Numbered from the stretch's first letter, positions 26,638 to 35,450 are shown. The stretch: 64,000 nt of DNA from Sphingomonas sp. SORGH_AS_0950 (GCF_030818415.1 NZ_JAUTAE010000001.1:3560001-3624000), one strand, 5' to 3'. Notes: generated by a model from the letters alone, not told the origin. A program made the numbers and translations.

Positions 26638-27244
26638 GCGCCTGTCCGCTTCGCGCCGCTACGCCGATCATCCGCACGAAGGCCATCCATCCACCGCAAC
26701 CCGCCGCACCAATCGCCGCGCGCTCCTGATCGCCGCAACGATGGGCCTTGCCTTCACTGGCGGCGGAATCCTGTTGCAAAACGTCCTGCAACCCGCCCCC
26801 CGGCTGATATGGAATGCCTCCGCAAGCGCGCCGGTCGGCCTCTATGCACTCGCCCCGTTCACGCCGATCCGCACCGGCGATATGGTCGTCGCGCGCTTGC
26901 CAGTTGGCATCGCCATGCTCGCCGCGAAGCGCCGCTATCTCCCAATCGGGGTGCCGTTGGTGAAACGCGTCGGGGCCGTACCGGGCGACCGGATTTGTGC
27001 CATCGGGGCGATGGTCACCATCAATGGCCGCCCGGTCGCTACCCGCCTGCCGCGCGATCGCAGCGACCGCCCATTACCGTGGTGGCGTGGCTGTACGACG
27101 TTGCGCGACGGTCGGATATTCCTGCTTTCGCCCGTGCATGACGCGTTCGACAGCCGCTATTTCGGGCCGGTCGAAGCCTCCGCCATCATTGGGCGCGCCG
27201 CCCCGCTCTGGACCGATCCGGCTAAGGATTCCCGCGATGATTAG
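26630..27244 (+). CDS. traF: TraF-like S26 signal peptidase (conjugative transfer)
   Basis: 204 residues. A basic N-terminus and one membrane helix (about 30-52) are followed by the S26 core. Ser66 lies in NASASAPVGLY (nucleophile) and Lys112 in PLVKRVGAVPGDRI (general base). C-terminal LPWWRGCTTLRDGRIFLLSP and FDSRYFGPV are typical of TraF. TraF of RP4 cleaves and cyclises the TrbC pilin, and trbC is present at 51668. It overlaps its neighbours on both sides, so this is a tight operon. Confidence 0.9.
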   Translation: MRKRLSASRRYADHPHEGHPSTATRRTNRRALLIAATMGLAFTGGGILLQNVLQPAPRLIWNASASAPVGLYALAPFTPIRTGDMVVARLPVGIAMLAAKRRYLPIGVPLVKRVGAVPGDRICAIGAMVTINGRPVATRLPRDRSDRPLPWWRGCTTLRDGRIFLLSPVHDAFDSRYFGPVEASAIIGRAAPLWTDPAKDSRDD

Positions 27245-27929
27245 GCGGGCGACTTATCGGGTCACGCCGCTCATGGTCTTAGCGGCCTCGCCCCTCGGGG
27301 CCGCTGTGCCAGTGCCGCCCATTCGCGCAACGGACACAGCGGCACCCCCCACCGCGATACCGTCCGGGGTGGCGCGCTGGCAGCCCTATATCGAGGAGGC
27401 GGCGCAGCGGTTCGGCGTCCCCATCGACTGGATCGCCGCCATCATGGCCGCCGAGAGCGGCGGCGAAACCATGCGCGATGGCCGCCCGATCGTCAGCCGC
27501 GCAGGCGCTATGGGGCTGATGCAACTCATGCCCGCGACGTGGACGGACATGCGAAACCGTTATGGCTTGGGCGGCGACCCGCATGACCCACACGACAATA
27601 TCCTTGCCGGGACCGCCTATCTCCGCCTGATGTACGATCGGTTCGGATATCCCGGCCTGTTCGGTGCCTATAATGCAGGCCCGCGTCGCTATGCCGATCA
27701 TCTGGCGACCCGAACGCCGCTACCCACCGAGACACGCGCCTATGTTGCAAGGCTGGCGAGCCGGCCCGCGACCCCGGCGATGCCACCCGCGACGCTGTTC
27801 GGCGAACGCCTGTTCTTCCCGCTCGGTCACACGAAACCCGATGCGCGAACGGGCGAAACCGAACCGCATAATGGGCCGTCAACGGGGCTGTTCGTGCCTC
27901 TGACGCCTGCTCCCAGCCGCGACCGCTGA
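27237..27929 (+). CDS. Lytic transglycosylase (VirB1/TrbN-like)
   Basis: 230 residues. A signal peptide (MIRRATYRVTPLMVLAASPL) is followed by an SLT domain. The catalytic glutamate is in IMAAESGGE; the GAMGLMQLMPATW and NILAGTAYLRLMYDRFG motifs and YNAGPRRY follow. It would cut peptidoglycan to let the mating channel through. The ATG at 27237 overlaps the traF stop. Confidence 0.9.
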   Translation: MIRRATYRVTPLMVLAASPLGAAVPVPPIRATDTAAPPTAIPSGVARWQPYIEEAAQRFGVPIDWIAAIMAAESGGETMRDGRPIVSRAGAMGLMQLMPATWTDMRNRYGLGGDPHDPHDNILAGTAYLRLMYDRFGYPGLFGAYNAGPRRYADHLATRTPLPTETRAYVARLASRPATPAMPPATLFGERLFFPLGHTKPDARTGETEPHNGPSTGLFVPLTPAPSRDR

Positions 27930-27981
27930 AGGGCATTGCGCGTGCGGAGAGGGGAAATATCCGCTCAGTCCCGCCCAGTAT

Positions 27982-28149
27982 CCGCTATGGATCGGGTCGC
28001 CTCAAGGACGACGCCGGACACGATTTTTTCCGGCAATCGAGCGTCGGCTTTCTTGCCGCCAGGTCAGCCCCGCGCCGGAAAAAATCGCGCCCGGCATCGC
28101 CGCTGGCGCGGTCGCTCCGCGCTCCTTGACCCGGCCCGATCCATAGCGG
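27982..28149. repeat. Nested inverted repeats forming a long potential hairpin
   Basis: Outer arms 27982-28008 and 28123-28149 (CCGCTATGGATCGGG ... CAAGGA) match at about 23 of 27 positions. Inner arms 28021-28034 (CGATTTTTTCCGGC) and 28074-28087 (GCCGGAAAAAATCG) match perfectly. The structure sits between the lytic transglycosylase and a small gene in the transfer region. It could be a small non-autonomous mobile element, a terminator, or a transfer-origin structure. Confidence 0.65.
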
Positions 28150-28184
28150 GCGACGCCTCTGTCTTTCACCAGAAGGAGGCGACG

Positions 28185-28355
28185 ATGACGACTCACATCA
28201 CCATCGAACAGCACATGGCAGAACTCCGTGCCGAGGGCCTGAACACCACCAGCAAGCGCGAACGCAAACGCATTCTGGAGGAACTCCGGCTCTGCGAACT
28301 GATGCTGCTCAGCCTTGAATGGAAGGCGCAGGCCGAGGCTGCCCAAGGCCGGTGA
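28185..28355 (+). CDS. Small helical protein of unknown function
   Basis: 56 residues, nearly all helix (ITIEQHMAELRAEGLNTTSK, RKRILEELRLCELMLLSLEW). AGAAGGAGGCGACG gives a strong ribosome-binding site seven bases before the ATG. It starts 36 bases after the nested inverted repeat. No known family. Confidence 0.6.
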   Translation: MTTHITIEQHMAELRAEGLNTTSKRERKRILEELRLCELMLLSLEWKAQAEAAQGR

Positions 28356-28667
28356 CGGACAAGGGAAGCGGTGCCCGACGGGTGCCGCTTCCTGCTGGCA
28401 TTCAGCCTCTTTCAGACCGGAATGAGGGGGCATGGTCGGGCAGGCCGGGGAGGCGGGGTACTGCTGGAGGGCAAGATTAAAGCTCAGTCTCCCGACTGAG
28501 GTTATAACATTGTCTGCACATCGATTTTTGTGGAGATAGGAAGGTCTAGGATAGAGGCTGCCATGAGGTAAGCATTTGATAATAATCACGCGAACGGGAG
28601 ATTTATTGATAATCCTGCAGGCTTGCGTTTCAATGGAACGGCAACAAGCCCGTAGAGACGGATCATC
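28356..28667. other. Intergenic region upstream of the relaxase gene: candidate transfer origin
   Basis: An AT-richer stretch in otherwise GC-rich DNA. It contains a hairpin CTCAGT-CTCCCG-ACTGAG (28483-28500), repeated GATAAT elements, and ATCCTGC at 28612-28618, which matches the core of MOB-P/VirD2-type nic sites (ATCCTG followed by C or T). The relaxase start lies 50 bases further. In MOB-P systems oriT is usually in this position. Confidence 0.55.
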
Positions 28668-30632
28668 ATGTTTGACGATGATTTCGAACCGAAACTTGGT
28701 CGTATTCGCGCCAGGCCACCCAAGGCACCCCGCAGCTATGTCCAGAAGGTGTTGCGCGCCGCATCCCTCGCCGGAGGTGGCAAGCCCGCGCGCGGGCACT
28801 TCACGGGCGCGCGGATCGGACGCGGGGCCGTCGCCGGACGGCAACTCGGCATCCGCGATCGATCGGGGCTCCGGCATCGTCGCGTGGTCGTCAAATATCG
28901 CCTCACGCCGATCCGTAATGCGAAGGGTCTGGACGCCGCGCGCGCCCATCTGCGTTACATCCAGCGCGACGGTGTGACCCGCGAGGGCGAGCCGGGGCAA
29001 CTCTACGCGGCGGATAGTGATCGCGCGGATGGTCGCGCCTTTCTCGAACGCGCCGATGGCGATCGGCATCAATTCCGCTTCATCGTCTCGCCCGAAGATG
29101 GCGACCAATATGACGACCTCAAGCCGCTCACCCGGCGGCTCATGACGCAGATGGAGCAGGACCTGGGGACGAAGCTCGATTGGGTCGCGGTCGATCACTA
29201 CAACACCGGCCATCCGCATACCCATATCGTCGTGCGCGGGCGCAACGATCGCGGGCAGGATCTGGTCATCGCTCCCGACTATCTGACGCGGGGCTTGCGC
29301 GAACGCGCGATCGAACTCGTATCGCTCGACCTGGGGCCACGCACGGCGCAGGAGATCGAGGAGCAGCTTTCCCGCGACGTCGGCCAGGAGCGATTGACCA
29401 GCATCGATCGCGATTTCCTGCGCGAGCACGACGCCGACCATATCGTGTCGGCAGCGGCCCTCGATCCGTTCCGGCAATCGGTGCGCGCCGGCCGGTTGCA
29501 GAAGCTGGCGCAACTCGGCCTGGCGGAAGAGGCCGAACCCGGCCGCTGGCGTCTGTCCGGTGATATGGAAGCTACGCTCCGGGCGATGGGAACGCGCGGC
29601 GATATCATCCGCACCATGCAGCAGGCGTTCGCCAAGCGCGACCTCGACCGGGCGGCGTTCGATTATGCCGTGGCCGATCCGGCGACCATGACCCCGATCG
29701 TGGGGCGCCTGGTCGACCGCGGCCTGTCCGACGAACTCAACGACCGCCATTATCTCATCGTGGACGGCACCGACGGACGCAGCCACTATGTCGAGATCGG
29801 CAAGGGCGACGCCACGCCATTCCTCCCCCATGGCAGCGTCCTTCGCATTGCACCCCGGTCCACCGAGCCGCGCGCCGCCGATCGCACCGTCGCGGAGATC
29901 GCCGCCGCCCATGGTGGCCGGTACAGCATCGACATTCATCTGCGGCACGATCGCGGCGCGACGCAGACCTTTGCCGAAACCCATGTCCGCCGGCTCGAAG
30001 CCATTCGCAGGGCCATGGGCAATGTCGAACGTGAACCGGACGGCACCTGGATCATTGCGCCCGACCATATCGAACGGGCGGCGGCGTTCGAGGCGCGCCG
30101 TGCGCGCGCCGCGCCGATGACGATCGACACCCTGTCCGCGATCCCGCTCGATCGGCAACTGGCCACGGAGGGGGCGACCTGGCTCGATCGGGAATTGGCT
30201 TCGGGTGGAAGCGAGGCGTTGCGAGACGCCGGTTTCGGCCGAGAGGTGCGCGATGCGCTCGACCGCCGGCGGCAATGGCTGATCGCGGAAGGACTGGCAC
30301 AGGAGGAACAGGGACGCGTGATGATGCGGGCGAACCTGCTCGGTGTTCTCCGGCAGCGCGAATTGAATCGGGCGGCCGGCCAGCTCTCGGACGAACTCGG
30401 GCTGGATTACGCCGAAGCCCGGTCGGGCGAGCGGATCGACGGCATCTACCGGCGGCCGGTGGACCTCGCCTCGGGGCGGTTCGCGCTGGTCGAACGGTCG
30501 CGCGACTTTACCCTCGTTCCGTGGCGGCCGGTGCTGGACCGCCACATCGACAAACCCGTCTCCGGCATCATGCGCGGCGATGCGATCAACTGGACGATCG
30601 GGCGGGAGCGGTCCGGGCCGTCGATTTCATGA
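28668..30632 (+). CDS. MOB-P relaxase (VirD2-like, DUF3363 C-terminus)
   Basis: 654 residues. The relaxase half has the HUH triad region VAVDHYNTGHPHTHIVVRG. The tyrosine is expected in the N-terminal part, for example in HLRYIQRDGV. The C-terminal DUF3363-type region (about 260-650) is typical of proteobacterial ICE and plasmid relaxases. It nicks oriT, stays bound to the 5' end and is delivered by the TraG coupling protein. Its last codons overlap the convergent gene at 30627. Confidence 0.92.
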   Translation: MFDDDFEPKLGRIRARPPKAPRSYVQKVLRAASLAGGGKPARGHFTGARIGRGAVAGRQLGIRDRSGLRHRRVVVKYRLTPIRNAKGLDAARAHLRYIQRDGVTREGEPGQLYAADSDRADGRAFLERADGDRHQFRFIVSPEDGDQYDDLKPLTRRLMTQMEQDLGTKLDWVAVDHYNTGHPHTHIVVRGRNDRGQDLVIAPDYLTRGLRERAIELVSLDLGPRTAQEIEEQLSRDVGQERLTSIDRDFLREHDADHIVSAAALDPFRQSVRAGRLQKLAQLGLAEEAEPGRWRLSGDMEATLRAMGTRGDIIRTMQQAFAKRDLDRAAFDYAVADPATMTPIVGRLVDRGLSDELNDRHYLIVDGTDGRSHYVEIGKGDATPFLPHGSVLRIAPRSTEPRAADRTVAEIAAAHGGRYSIDIHLRHDRGATQTFAETHVRRLEAIRRAMGNVEREPDGTWIIAPDHIERAAAFEARRARAAPMTIDTLSAIPLDRQLATEGATWLDRELASGGSEALRDAGFGREVRDALDRRRQWLIAEGLAQEEQGRVMMRANLLGVLRQRELNRAAGQLSDELGLDYAEARSGERIDGIYRRPVDLASGRFALVERSRDFTLVPWRPVLDRHIDKPVSGIMRGDAINWTIGRERSGPSIS

Positions 30633-31301
30633 GGTCTGCGGCGGCGAGGCTGGAGCATCCGGCGTCGGCCCGGTGTCGCTCTGCTCGGTCGGTTCGGCAA
30701 CAGCCCACATCTCTTCGCTCAGGCGTCGTTGCTGCTCTTCATAGCGTCTTCGGTTAGCGACTTCCCGGTCGTACTCGCCTTTCAGATAGTCCGGCACGTT
30801 CCAGCCGCTCCCGTAATCGACGGCAGTGATCTTGTGGGCCTTGCGGGTTTCAGCCGCGATCACACCGGCCAGAAGCCCGAGCCGCGCAGCCTCTTCGCGG
30901 ACCTGCGGAAAAATCTCTTCTCCATCGGCAAACTCCCAGAGTCCTTTGAACATCGCCCTGGTCGTCTCGACCTCGACGCGAAAGCTCTGGATTTTCGTCG
31001 TTGCTTTCAGACCCAGCGCCTTCCAGTCGATCGAGGCCGGAAAGTCGGGCAGTTCAGCAATGTTGCCGCGCACCGTACCGGCGTTGCCGTCCGAGGCGTG
31101 ATAGTTCCTACTGTCACCAACAAGTGCTGCACATTCCCCCGCATAGGCTTCCAGCGCAATCGCCAGGTAGAGCGCGGAAAAGCCGGCATCCTTGGTCAGC
31201 TTCAGGCGGTCGCGAATGGCCGTCCACACCTGGTTTATCACCGCCGACAGCACCGACGAACCCAGTAGAAGGGCGACCACGCCGCCTGTTTCCAATGCCA
31301 T
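30627..31301 (-). CDS. Membrane-anchored protein of unknown function
   Basis: 224 residues. One N-terminal hydrophobic helix (GGVVALLLGSSVLSAVINQV) is followed by a long helical cytoplasmic domain (KDAGFSALYLAIALEAYAGE, KIQSFRVEVETTRAMFKGLW) and a proline/threonine-rich tail. The start at 31301 is preferred over 31385 because the hydrophobic anchor follows at once. No known family; first gene of the cargo zone, convergent with the relaxase. Confidence 0.6.
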   Translation of the reverse strand: MALETGGVVALLLGSSVLSAVINQVWTAIRDRLKLTKDAGFSALYLAIALEAYAGECAALVGDSRNYHASDGNAGTVRGNIAELPDFPASIDWKALGLKATTKIQSFRVEVETTRAMFKGLWEFADGEEIFPQVREEAARLGLLAGVIAAETRKAHKITAVDYGSGWNVPDYLKGEYDREVANRRRYEEQQRRLSEEMWAVAEPTEQSDTGPTPDAPASPPQTS

Positions 31302-31460
31302 CGATCCGCGAGCCTCCCTTGTATGGGCGGCGTATAGCTCTTGACGGTCGACCGCACCACGCAACGAGCGATGCGGTCGATTCAAGAGATGGGCGCGTCG
31401 GTCGATTGCGCGGGTCGGCGGGGCCGGGAAGTCCCGGAACCCCGCACAGCCGCAGGTTCA

Positions 31461-31718
31461 CTAGCGGCCTTGCCCCGTCCGTTGCGCGTACGCAGCCGCC
31501 AGCACGGAAGCGTCCAGGCCATCGGCCGCCTTGGCGGCGTTCTCTGCGTCGATCGCGGCCTGCCGAGCGGCCGGACCACGCTCATACTCTGTCTTGAAGG
31601 CCTTCCCAGCCTCTTCGGCAGCCGTCTTCGTCGCGAAACGGCGCGACTTGGTGCCGCTGCCGTCCATGTCGAACCACCACGGCCCCGGATCGGTCCCCAT
31701 CACGTCACCCACTGCCAT
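31461..31718 (-). CDS. Small hypothetical protein
   Basis: 85 residues: a tryptophan-containing start (GPWWFDMDGSGTKSRRFATK), then an alanine-rich helix (TAAEEAGKAFKTEYERGPAA). AAGGAG lies seven bases before the ATG at 31718, supporting this start over 31823. No known domain recognised. Confidence 0.55.
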   Translation of the reverse strand: MAVGDVMGTDPGPWWFDMDGSGTKSRRFATKTAAEEAGKAFKTEYERGPAARQAAIDAENAAKAADGLDASVLAAAYAQRTGQGR

Positions 31719-31852
31719 GTCCGTCTCCTTCGAAAATGATATCGTCATCGGTCGCGTGGATCGCAACATGCGGGCTTGGCTGAAGGGATGAAGGCTTGCC
31801 GCTGCCCGGCCGGAGATATACATTTCCGGTGGCTATCATCGGGAGTCGGGCG

Positions 31853-32083
31853 ATGCAGGTTTCGAAATGGGGCAACAGCCTCGCGGTGCGGTTGCCCACG
31901 TCGATCGTGGAGGCGCTGGGATTGCGCGAGGGCGACGATATCGAGTTCCACGTCGCCGACGCCCGGACGATGGGCGTCGCGCGCAAGGCCGGGCGAGCCG
32001 AGATGCTGGAACGGCTGCGCGCCTATCGCGGCCGGTTGCCCGCGGACTTCAAGTTCGATCGGGACGAGGCGAATGAGCGGTAG
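31853..32083 (+). CDS. vapB: AbrB/MazE-type antitoxin (VapB-like)
   Basis: 76 residues. The N-terminal swapped-hairpin AbrB fold (MQVSKWGNSLAVRLPTSIVE, ALGLREGDDIEFHVADA) binds DNA; the C-terminal helix (RAEMLERLRAYRGRLPADFK) would wrap the toxin. Its stop overlaps the PIN toxin start by 11 bases, the usual coupling of a VapBC pair. The start at 31853 is chosen because the AbrB fold begins there. Confidence 0.88.
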   Translation: MQVSKWGNSLAVRLPTSIVEALGLREGDDIEFHVADARTMGVARKAGRAEMLERLRAYRGRLPADFKFDRDEANER

Positions 32084-32504
32084 TTTCGCCGACACCAATA
32101 TCCTGATCTACCTCGCGTCCGGCGACGCACGGAAAGCCGCGCGGGCCGAAAGCGTGCTGGCGACCGGCTGCACGATCAGCGTGCAGGTGCTCAACGAGTT
32201 CACCCATGTCGCCCGGCGCAAGATGGCCTTCACCTGGGACGAGGTGCGCGATTTCCTCGCCACGGTGCGCGCCGTTGCGAAGGTCACGCCGCTGACCATC
32301 GAGACGCATGACGAGGGCCTGCGGATCGCCGAACGGTATCGCCTGTCGGTCTATGACGGAATGATCGTCGCGGCGGCGCTGCGGGCGCGGTGCCAGACGC
32401 TTTGGTCGGAGGACATGCAGGACGGGCTTGTCGTGGACGGGCGGTTGACGATCCGCAATCCGTTCGCGCCGGAGGGAGATCATGGGAGCGAGGCAGGAGT
32501 ATGA
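32073..32504 (+). CDS. vapC: PIN-domain toxin (VapC-like ribonuclease)
   Basis: 143 residues. PIN acidic residues are in SFADTNILIYL, SVQVLNEFTHVARRK and YDGMIVAAALRARC, then LWSEDMQDG, giving the four-acid metal site. The family cleaves tRNA or rRNA and is blocked by the cognate antitoxin, here the overlapping AbrB-type gene. Its stop overlaps the next ATG (ATGA), which couples a lipoprotein gene to the pair. Confidence 0.88.
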   Translation: MSGSFADTNILIYLASGDARKAARAESVLATGCTISVQVLNEFTHVARRKMAFTWDEVRDFLATVRAVAKVTPLTIETHDEGLRIAERYRLSVYDGMIVAAALRARCQTLWSEDMQDGLVVDGRLTIRNPFAPEGDHGSEAGV

Positions 32505-33097
32505 CGAAGCAGTTGATGATGGCAGGTGTCGCGGTATCCATCGCGCTGGCGGGCTGTTCGGCCGGCGGCTCCTCCGGCCTGTCGGAAGATGACATCCACA
32601 AGGCGCTCGCCGATGCGCTTGATCGCCCGTCCTGCATGACGGACGTGGCGTTCACATCCTTCCCCGTCGAACCGCCTCCGGCGCTGTTTGGCAACGGCCA
32701 CCGGGATTTCGATGCGCTGGTGTCCGCCGGTCTGGCGACGAAGACCGGCAAGGTCTATGCGCTCACGCCCGCCGGAAAGGCGGCGTTCAACCCGGAGCGG
32801 AAAGGCTTCTGCTACTCGGCCGGCCACCAGATCGTGAAGGTCCTCGACGTCGCCCCCATTCCCGACGCCCAGCTCGGGCAGGTCGCGGACAAGGGATGGA
32901 CGGTCACGCTGTCCATCGCCCAGAAGCCCGTCGCCGCCTGGGTGCGGACACCCGCCATTCAAAAGCGCGTGCTCGACCCGACGGACCTGTCGACGGAGCC
33001 CAAGACCTACCATGTCACATTGGGCCGCGAACGGGGCACGGAAGGCGTCAAGCGCTTCGACGCCATGTTCAACCTGCCGTCGGGCTTCAGCTATTGA
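32501..33097 (+). CDS. Lipoprotein of unknown function coupled to VapBC
   Basis: 198 residues. The lipobox signal is MTKQLMMAGVAVSIALAGC. The mature part (EDDIHKALADALDRPSCMTD, DALVSAGLATKTGKVYALTP, AGKAAFNPERKGFCYSAGH) has the look of envelope proteins with an HTH-like helical region. The ATGA overlap with vapC is unusual: toxin-antitoxin pairs rarely share a transcript with a secreted protein. Confidence 0.68.
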   Translation: MTKQLMMAGVAVSIALAGCSAGGSSGLSEDDIHKALADALDRPSCMTDVAFTSFPVEPPPALFGNGHRDFDALVSAGLATKTGKVYALTPAGKAAFNPERKGFCYSAGHQIVKVLDVAPIPDAQLGQVADKGWTVTLSIAQKPVAAWVRTPAIQKRVLDPTDLSTEPKTYHVTLGRERGTEGVKRFDAMFNLPSGFSY

Positions 33098-33196
33098 GCG
33101 AGCCCCGGAACGCGTCATGGCCCCATATCGTGACCGCCCGGAGACCCTGCGCCTTTGCAGGTGCGGGCCTGCGATGCAGCGCGTAGTGGCTGGCTG

Positions 33197-34177
33197 ATGC
33201 GAACCACCATCGATCATCTGCCGGACTGGAAACAGCGCGAATTGCGCGAGGTGGTACGGATCATCCTCGACCGCTTCGAGGAAGCTCACACCCGCCAGGC
33301 CACGCAGTGGAAGAAGAAGGGGCGCATCCACAAGATCATCCTGTACGGCAGCCATGCGCGCGGCGATTGGGTGTACGAGCCGCATACCGCCAAGGGCTAT
33401 TGCTCCGACTATGACCTCATGATCGTGGTCAATCACAAGCAGGTCGCCGATCACGGCGATTTCTGGCACGGCCTGCGCGACGAATTCAACCGGATGCGCG
33501 CGGCGCGCCACCTGAAAACCCCGGTCGGGATGATCGTCCACACCCGGCAGGATTTGCACCAGTCGCTGACGCAGGGCCGCTATTTCTTCGTGGACGTCGC
33601 GCGCGAAGGCGTGATGCTCTATCAGGATGACGACAAGCCGCTGCCCAAGCCCCGGCCACAGACGCCGCAATCACAATTGGCCATGGCGCGGGAATATTTT
33701 TCTGAATGGTATGTCACGGCTGGCGAATTTTTCGACAATTTCGAGTTCAATTTGACGAAGGGGCGAGCCAACAATGGTGCCTTCCAGTTACATCAGTGCG
33801 TCGAACACCTCTATCATACGCTGCTGCTGACGAAGACGCTCTACACGCCCCATGTCCATAATATCCGCTACCTCCGAGATGAAGCGGGCAAGATCGACCG
33901 GCGGCTTGTGCATGTCTGGATCGAGGACCAGCATTGGCAGCGCGCGGCGTTCAATCTGTTGCGCGAGGCGTATGTGAAGGCGCGCTACTCCAAGCGCTAT
34001 GCCATTTCCGCCGAGCAACTCCGCTGGCTCGGCGAACAGGCGCAGGAACTGGCACGCGTGGTCGAGACAGTGTGCCGCGAGCATATCGCCGACTTGGAAG
34101 CGGCGGCCGCGGCCACGAGCGGGGGTCAGTCGTCCCCGTCCACCGGCGCAACGGCTCCAACGAAAGTCGCGGAATAG
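33197..34177 (+). CDS. Nucleotidyltransferase-HEPN fusion protein 1
   Basis: 326 residues. An N-terminal MNT-type nucleotidyltransferase domain has GSHARGDW at 51-58 and the acidic pair SDYD at 70-73. A C-terminal HEPN-type helical domain (about 175-310) follows, with GAFQLHQCVEHLYHTLLLTK and a histidine-rich helix (YTPHVHNIRYLRDEAGKID). In MntA/HepT toxin-antitoxin systems these two domains are separate proteins: the nucleotidyltransferase AMPylates and silences the HEPN RNase. Here they are one chain. The second copy starts 11 bases after it. Confidence 0.85.
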   Translation: MRTTIDHLPDWKQRELREVVRIILDRFEEAHTRQATQWKKKGRIHKIILYGSHARGDWVYEPHTAKGYCSDYDLMIVVNHKQVADHGDFWHGLRDEFNRMRAARHLKTPVGMIVHTRQDLHQSLTQGRYFFVDVAREGVMLYQDDDKPLPKPRPQTPQSQLAMAREYFSEWYVTAGEFFDNFEFNLTKGRANNGAFQLHQCVEHLYHTLLLTKTLYTPHVHNIRYLRDEAGKIDRRLVHVWIEDQHWQRAAFNLLREAYVKARYSKRYAISAEQLRWLGEQAQELARVVETVCREHIADLEAAAAATSGGQSSPSTGATAPTKVAE

Positions 34178-34187
34178 GGCAGCGATC

Positions 34188-35111
34188 ATGAAGACGGGTA
34201 TCGACCATCTCCCGGGCTGGAAGCAGAACGAGGTCCATCGTGCGGTGCGGATCATCTTCGAGGAGTTCGAGGATGCGCTCGCCACCGCCGAGACCGATTG
34301 GAGGAAGCGCGCCAAAATCCTCAAGATCATCCTGTTCGGTAGCCATGCGCGCGGCACCTGGGTCTATGAACCGCATACCAAGGTCGGCAAGCACTCCGAC
34401 TATGATATCCTTATCATCGTCAACGACGACCGGCTGACCGATTGGGAAACCTACTGGTCGTCTCTCAGCAAGCGCCTCAACCTGGAATATCTGATAACGC
34501 ACAAGCTGTTAGCCCCGGTCCAGTTCTTCGTGCATTCGCTCGATCAGGTGAATGACATGCTCGTGCATGGCCGTTATTTCTTCATGGATATCGCCCGTGA
34601 GGGGATCGTTCTTTACGAGTCCGATGATACCCCGCTGGCTGACCCGCAGCCCAAGACGCCTGCCCAGGCGCTCAAAATGGCGCAGGAATACTACGATCTA
34701 TGGATTCCCAGTGCCGGCGAGTTTTACGATAATTTCGAGTTCGGGATGGGAAAGCAACGGCTCAAGAACGCGGCATTTCAACTACATCAGTGCGTCGAGC
34801 GTTTGTATCATGGTACGATGCTGGTCCGAACCTTCTACACGCCGCACAGTCACGACCTCGTAAAGCTGCGCGGTCAGGCGGAACAGATCGACCCCCGGCT
34901 GATCGAGGCATGGCCGCGCCAGCGCCAATGGGACGTCGACGCCTATGAAAAGCTACAGGAAGCCTATGTGAAGGCCCGCTACATCAAGGACTTCCACGTC
35001 GAGCGCGACCAACTGGAATGGCTCGGCGAACGCGCCGCGATCCTGACGCAACTCGTAGAGCAATCCTGCCGCGAACACCTCACCACCCTGGCGCTTGCCG
35101 CAGGGCAATAG
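34188..35111 (+). CDS. Nucleotidyltransferase-HEPN fusion protein 2
   Basis: 307 residues, a paralogue of the preceding gene with the same order: GSHARGTWVYEPHT and SDYDILIIVN, then the HEPN-like helices (AAFQLHQCVERLYHGTMLV, FYTPHSHDLVKLRGQAEQID, AYVKARYIKDFHVERDQLEW). The pair looks like a tandem duplication that has diverged, and may form a heteromer or act on different targets. Its start at 34188 is the first ATG after the upstream stop. Confidence 0.85.
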   Translation: MKTGIDHLPGWKQNEVHRAVRIIFEEFEDALATAETDWRKRAKILKIILFGSHARGTWVYEPHTKVGKHSDYDILIIVNDDRLTDWETYWSSLSKRLNLEYLITHKLLAPVQFFVHSLDQVNDMLVHGRYFFMDIAREGIVLYESDDTPLADPQPKTPAQALKMAQEYYDLWIPSAGEFYDNFEFGMGKQRLKNAAFQLHQCVERLYHGTMLVRTFYTPHSHDLVKLRGQAEQIDPRLIEAWPRQRQWDVDAYEKLQEAYVKARYIKDFHVERDQLEWLGERAAILTQLVEQSCREHLTTLALAAGQ

Positions 35112-35189
35112 GCAACGCGGCGGGTTCCGCCCCAACTTTGGACGCTTGACGATCTAGACGTACACGCTTGTAGCGGACATTCTCATACC

Positions 35190-35450
35190 ATGTCTGATAG
35201 GTCGCCTGCCCTTCGCAACCGGCTGTTTTGGCTCGTGTTCATCGTCTGGCTGGCAACAGCGGTTCCGATCCCGCTCTTTAGCTTATTCACCTTAGAACTT
35301 CCGCTTTGGCCGACCTTTTCGGCGGAGAGCACACGGAAAGGCATCGCGATCTGGGCGATCTTCGCGGCATGGTTCTACATCACACCGCTTTTACTTGTTG
35401 TCGTCCGCCGCCGGGGCCGAATGACCGCTCCCGAGCGGGAGCGCTACTAG
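35190..35450 (+). CDS. Small membrane protein (two helices)
   Basis: 86 residues with two hydrophobic segments (LFWLVFIVWLATAVPIPLFS and IAIWAIFAAWFYITPLLLVV) and a basic C-terminal end (RRRGRMTAPERERY). No known family. It follows the MNT-HEPN pair after 78 bases, so it might be part of that unit. Confidence 0.55.
   Translation: MSDRSPALRNRLFWLVFIVWLATAVPIPLFSLFTLELPLWPTFSAESTRKGIAIWAIFAAWFYITPLLLVVVRRRGRMTAPERERY

Noticed and set aside
28002..30545. 847-codon open frame opposite the relaxase
   Set aside because: A shadow of the relaxase gene in GC-rich DNA; no domain, start or ribosome-binding support.
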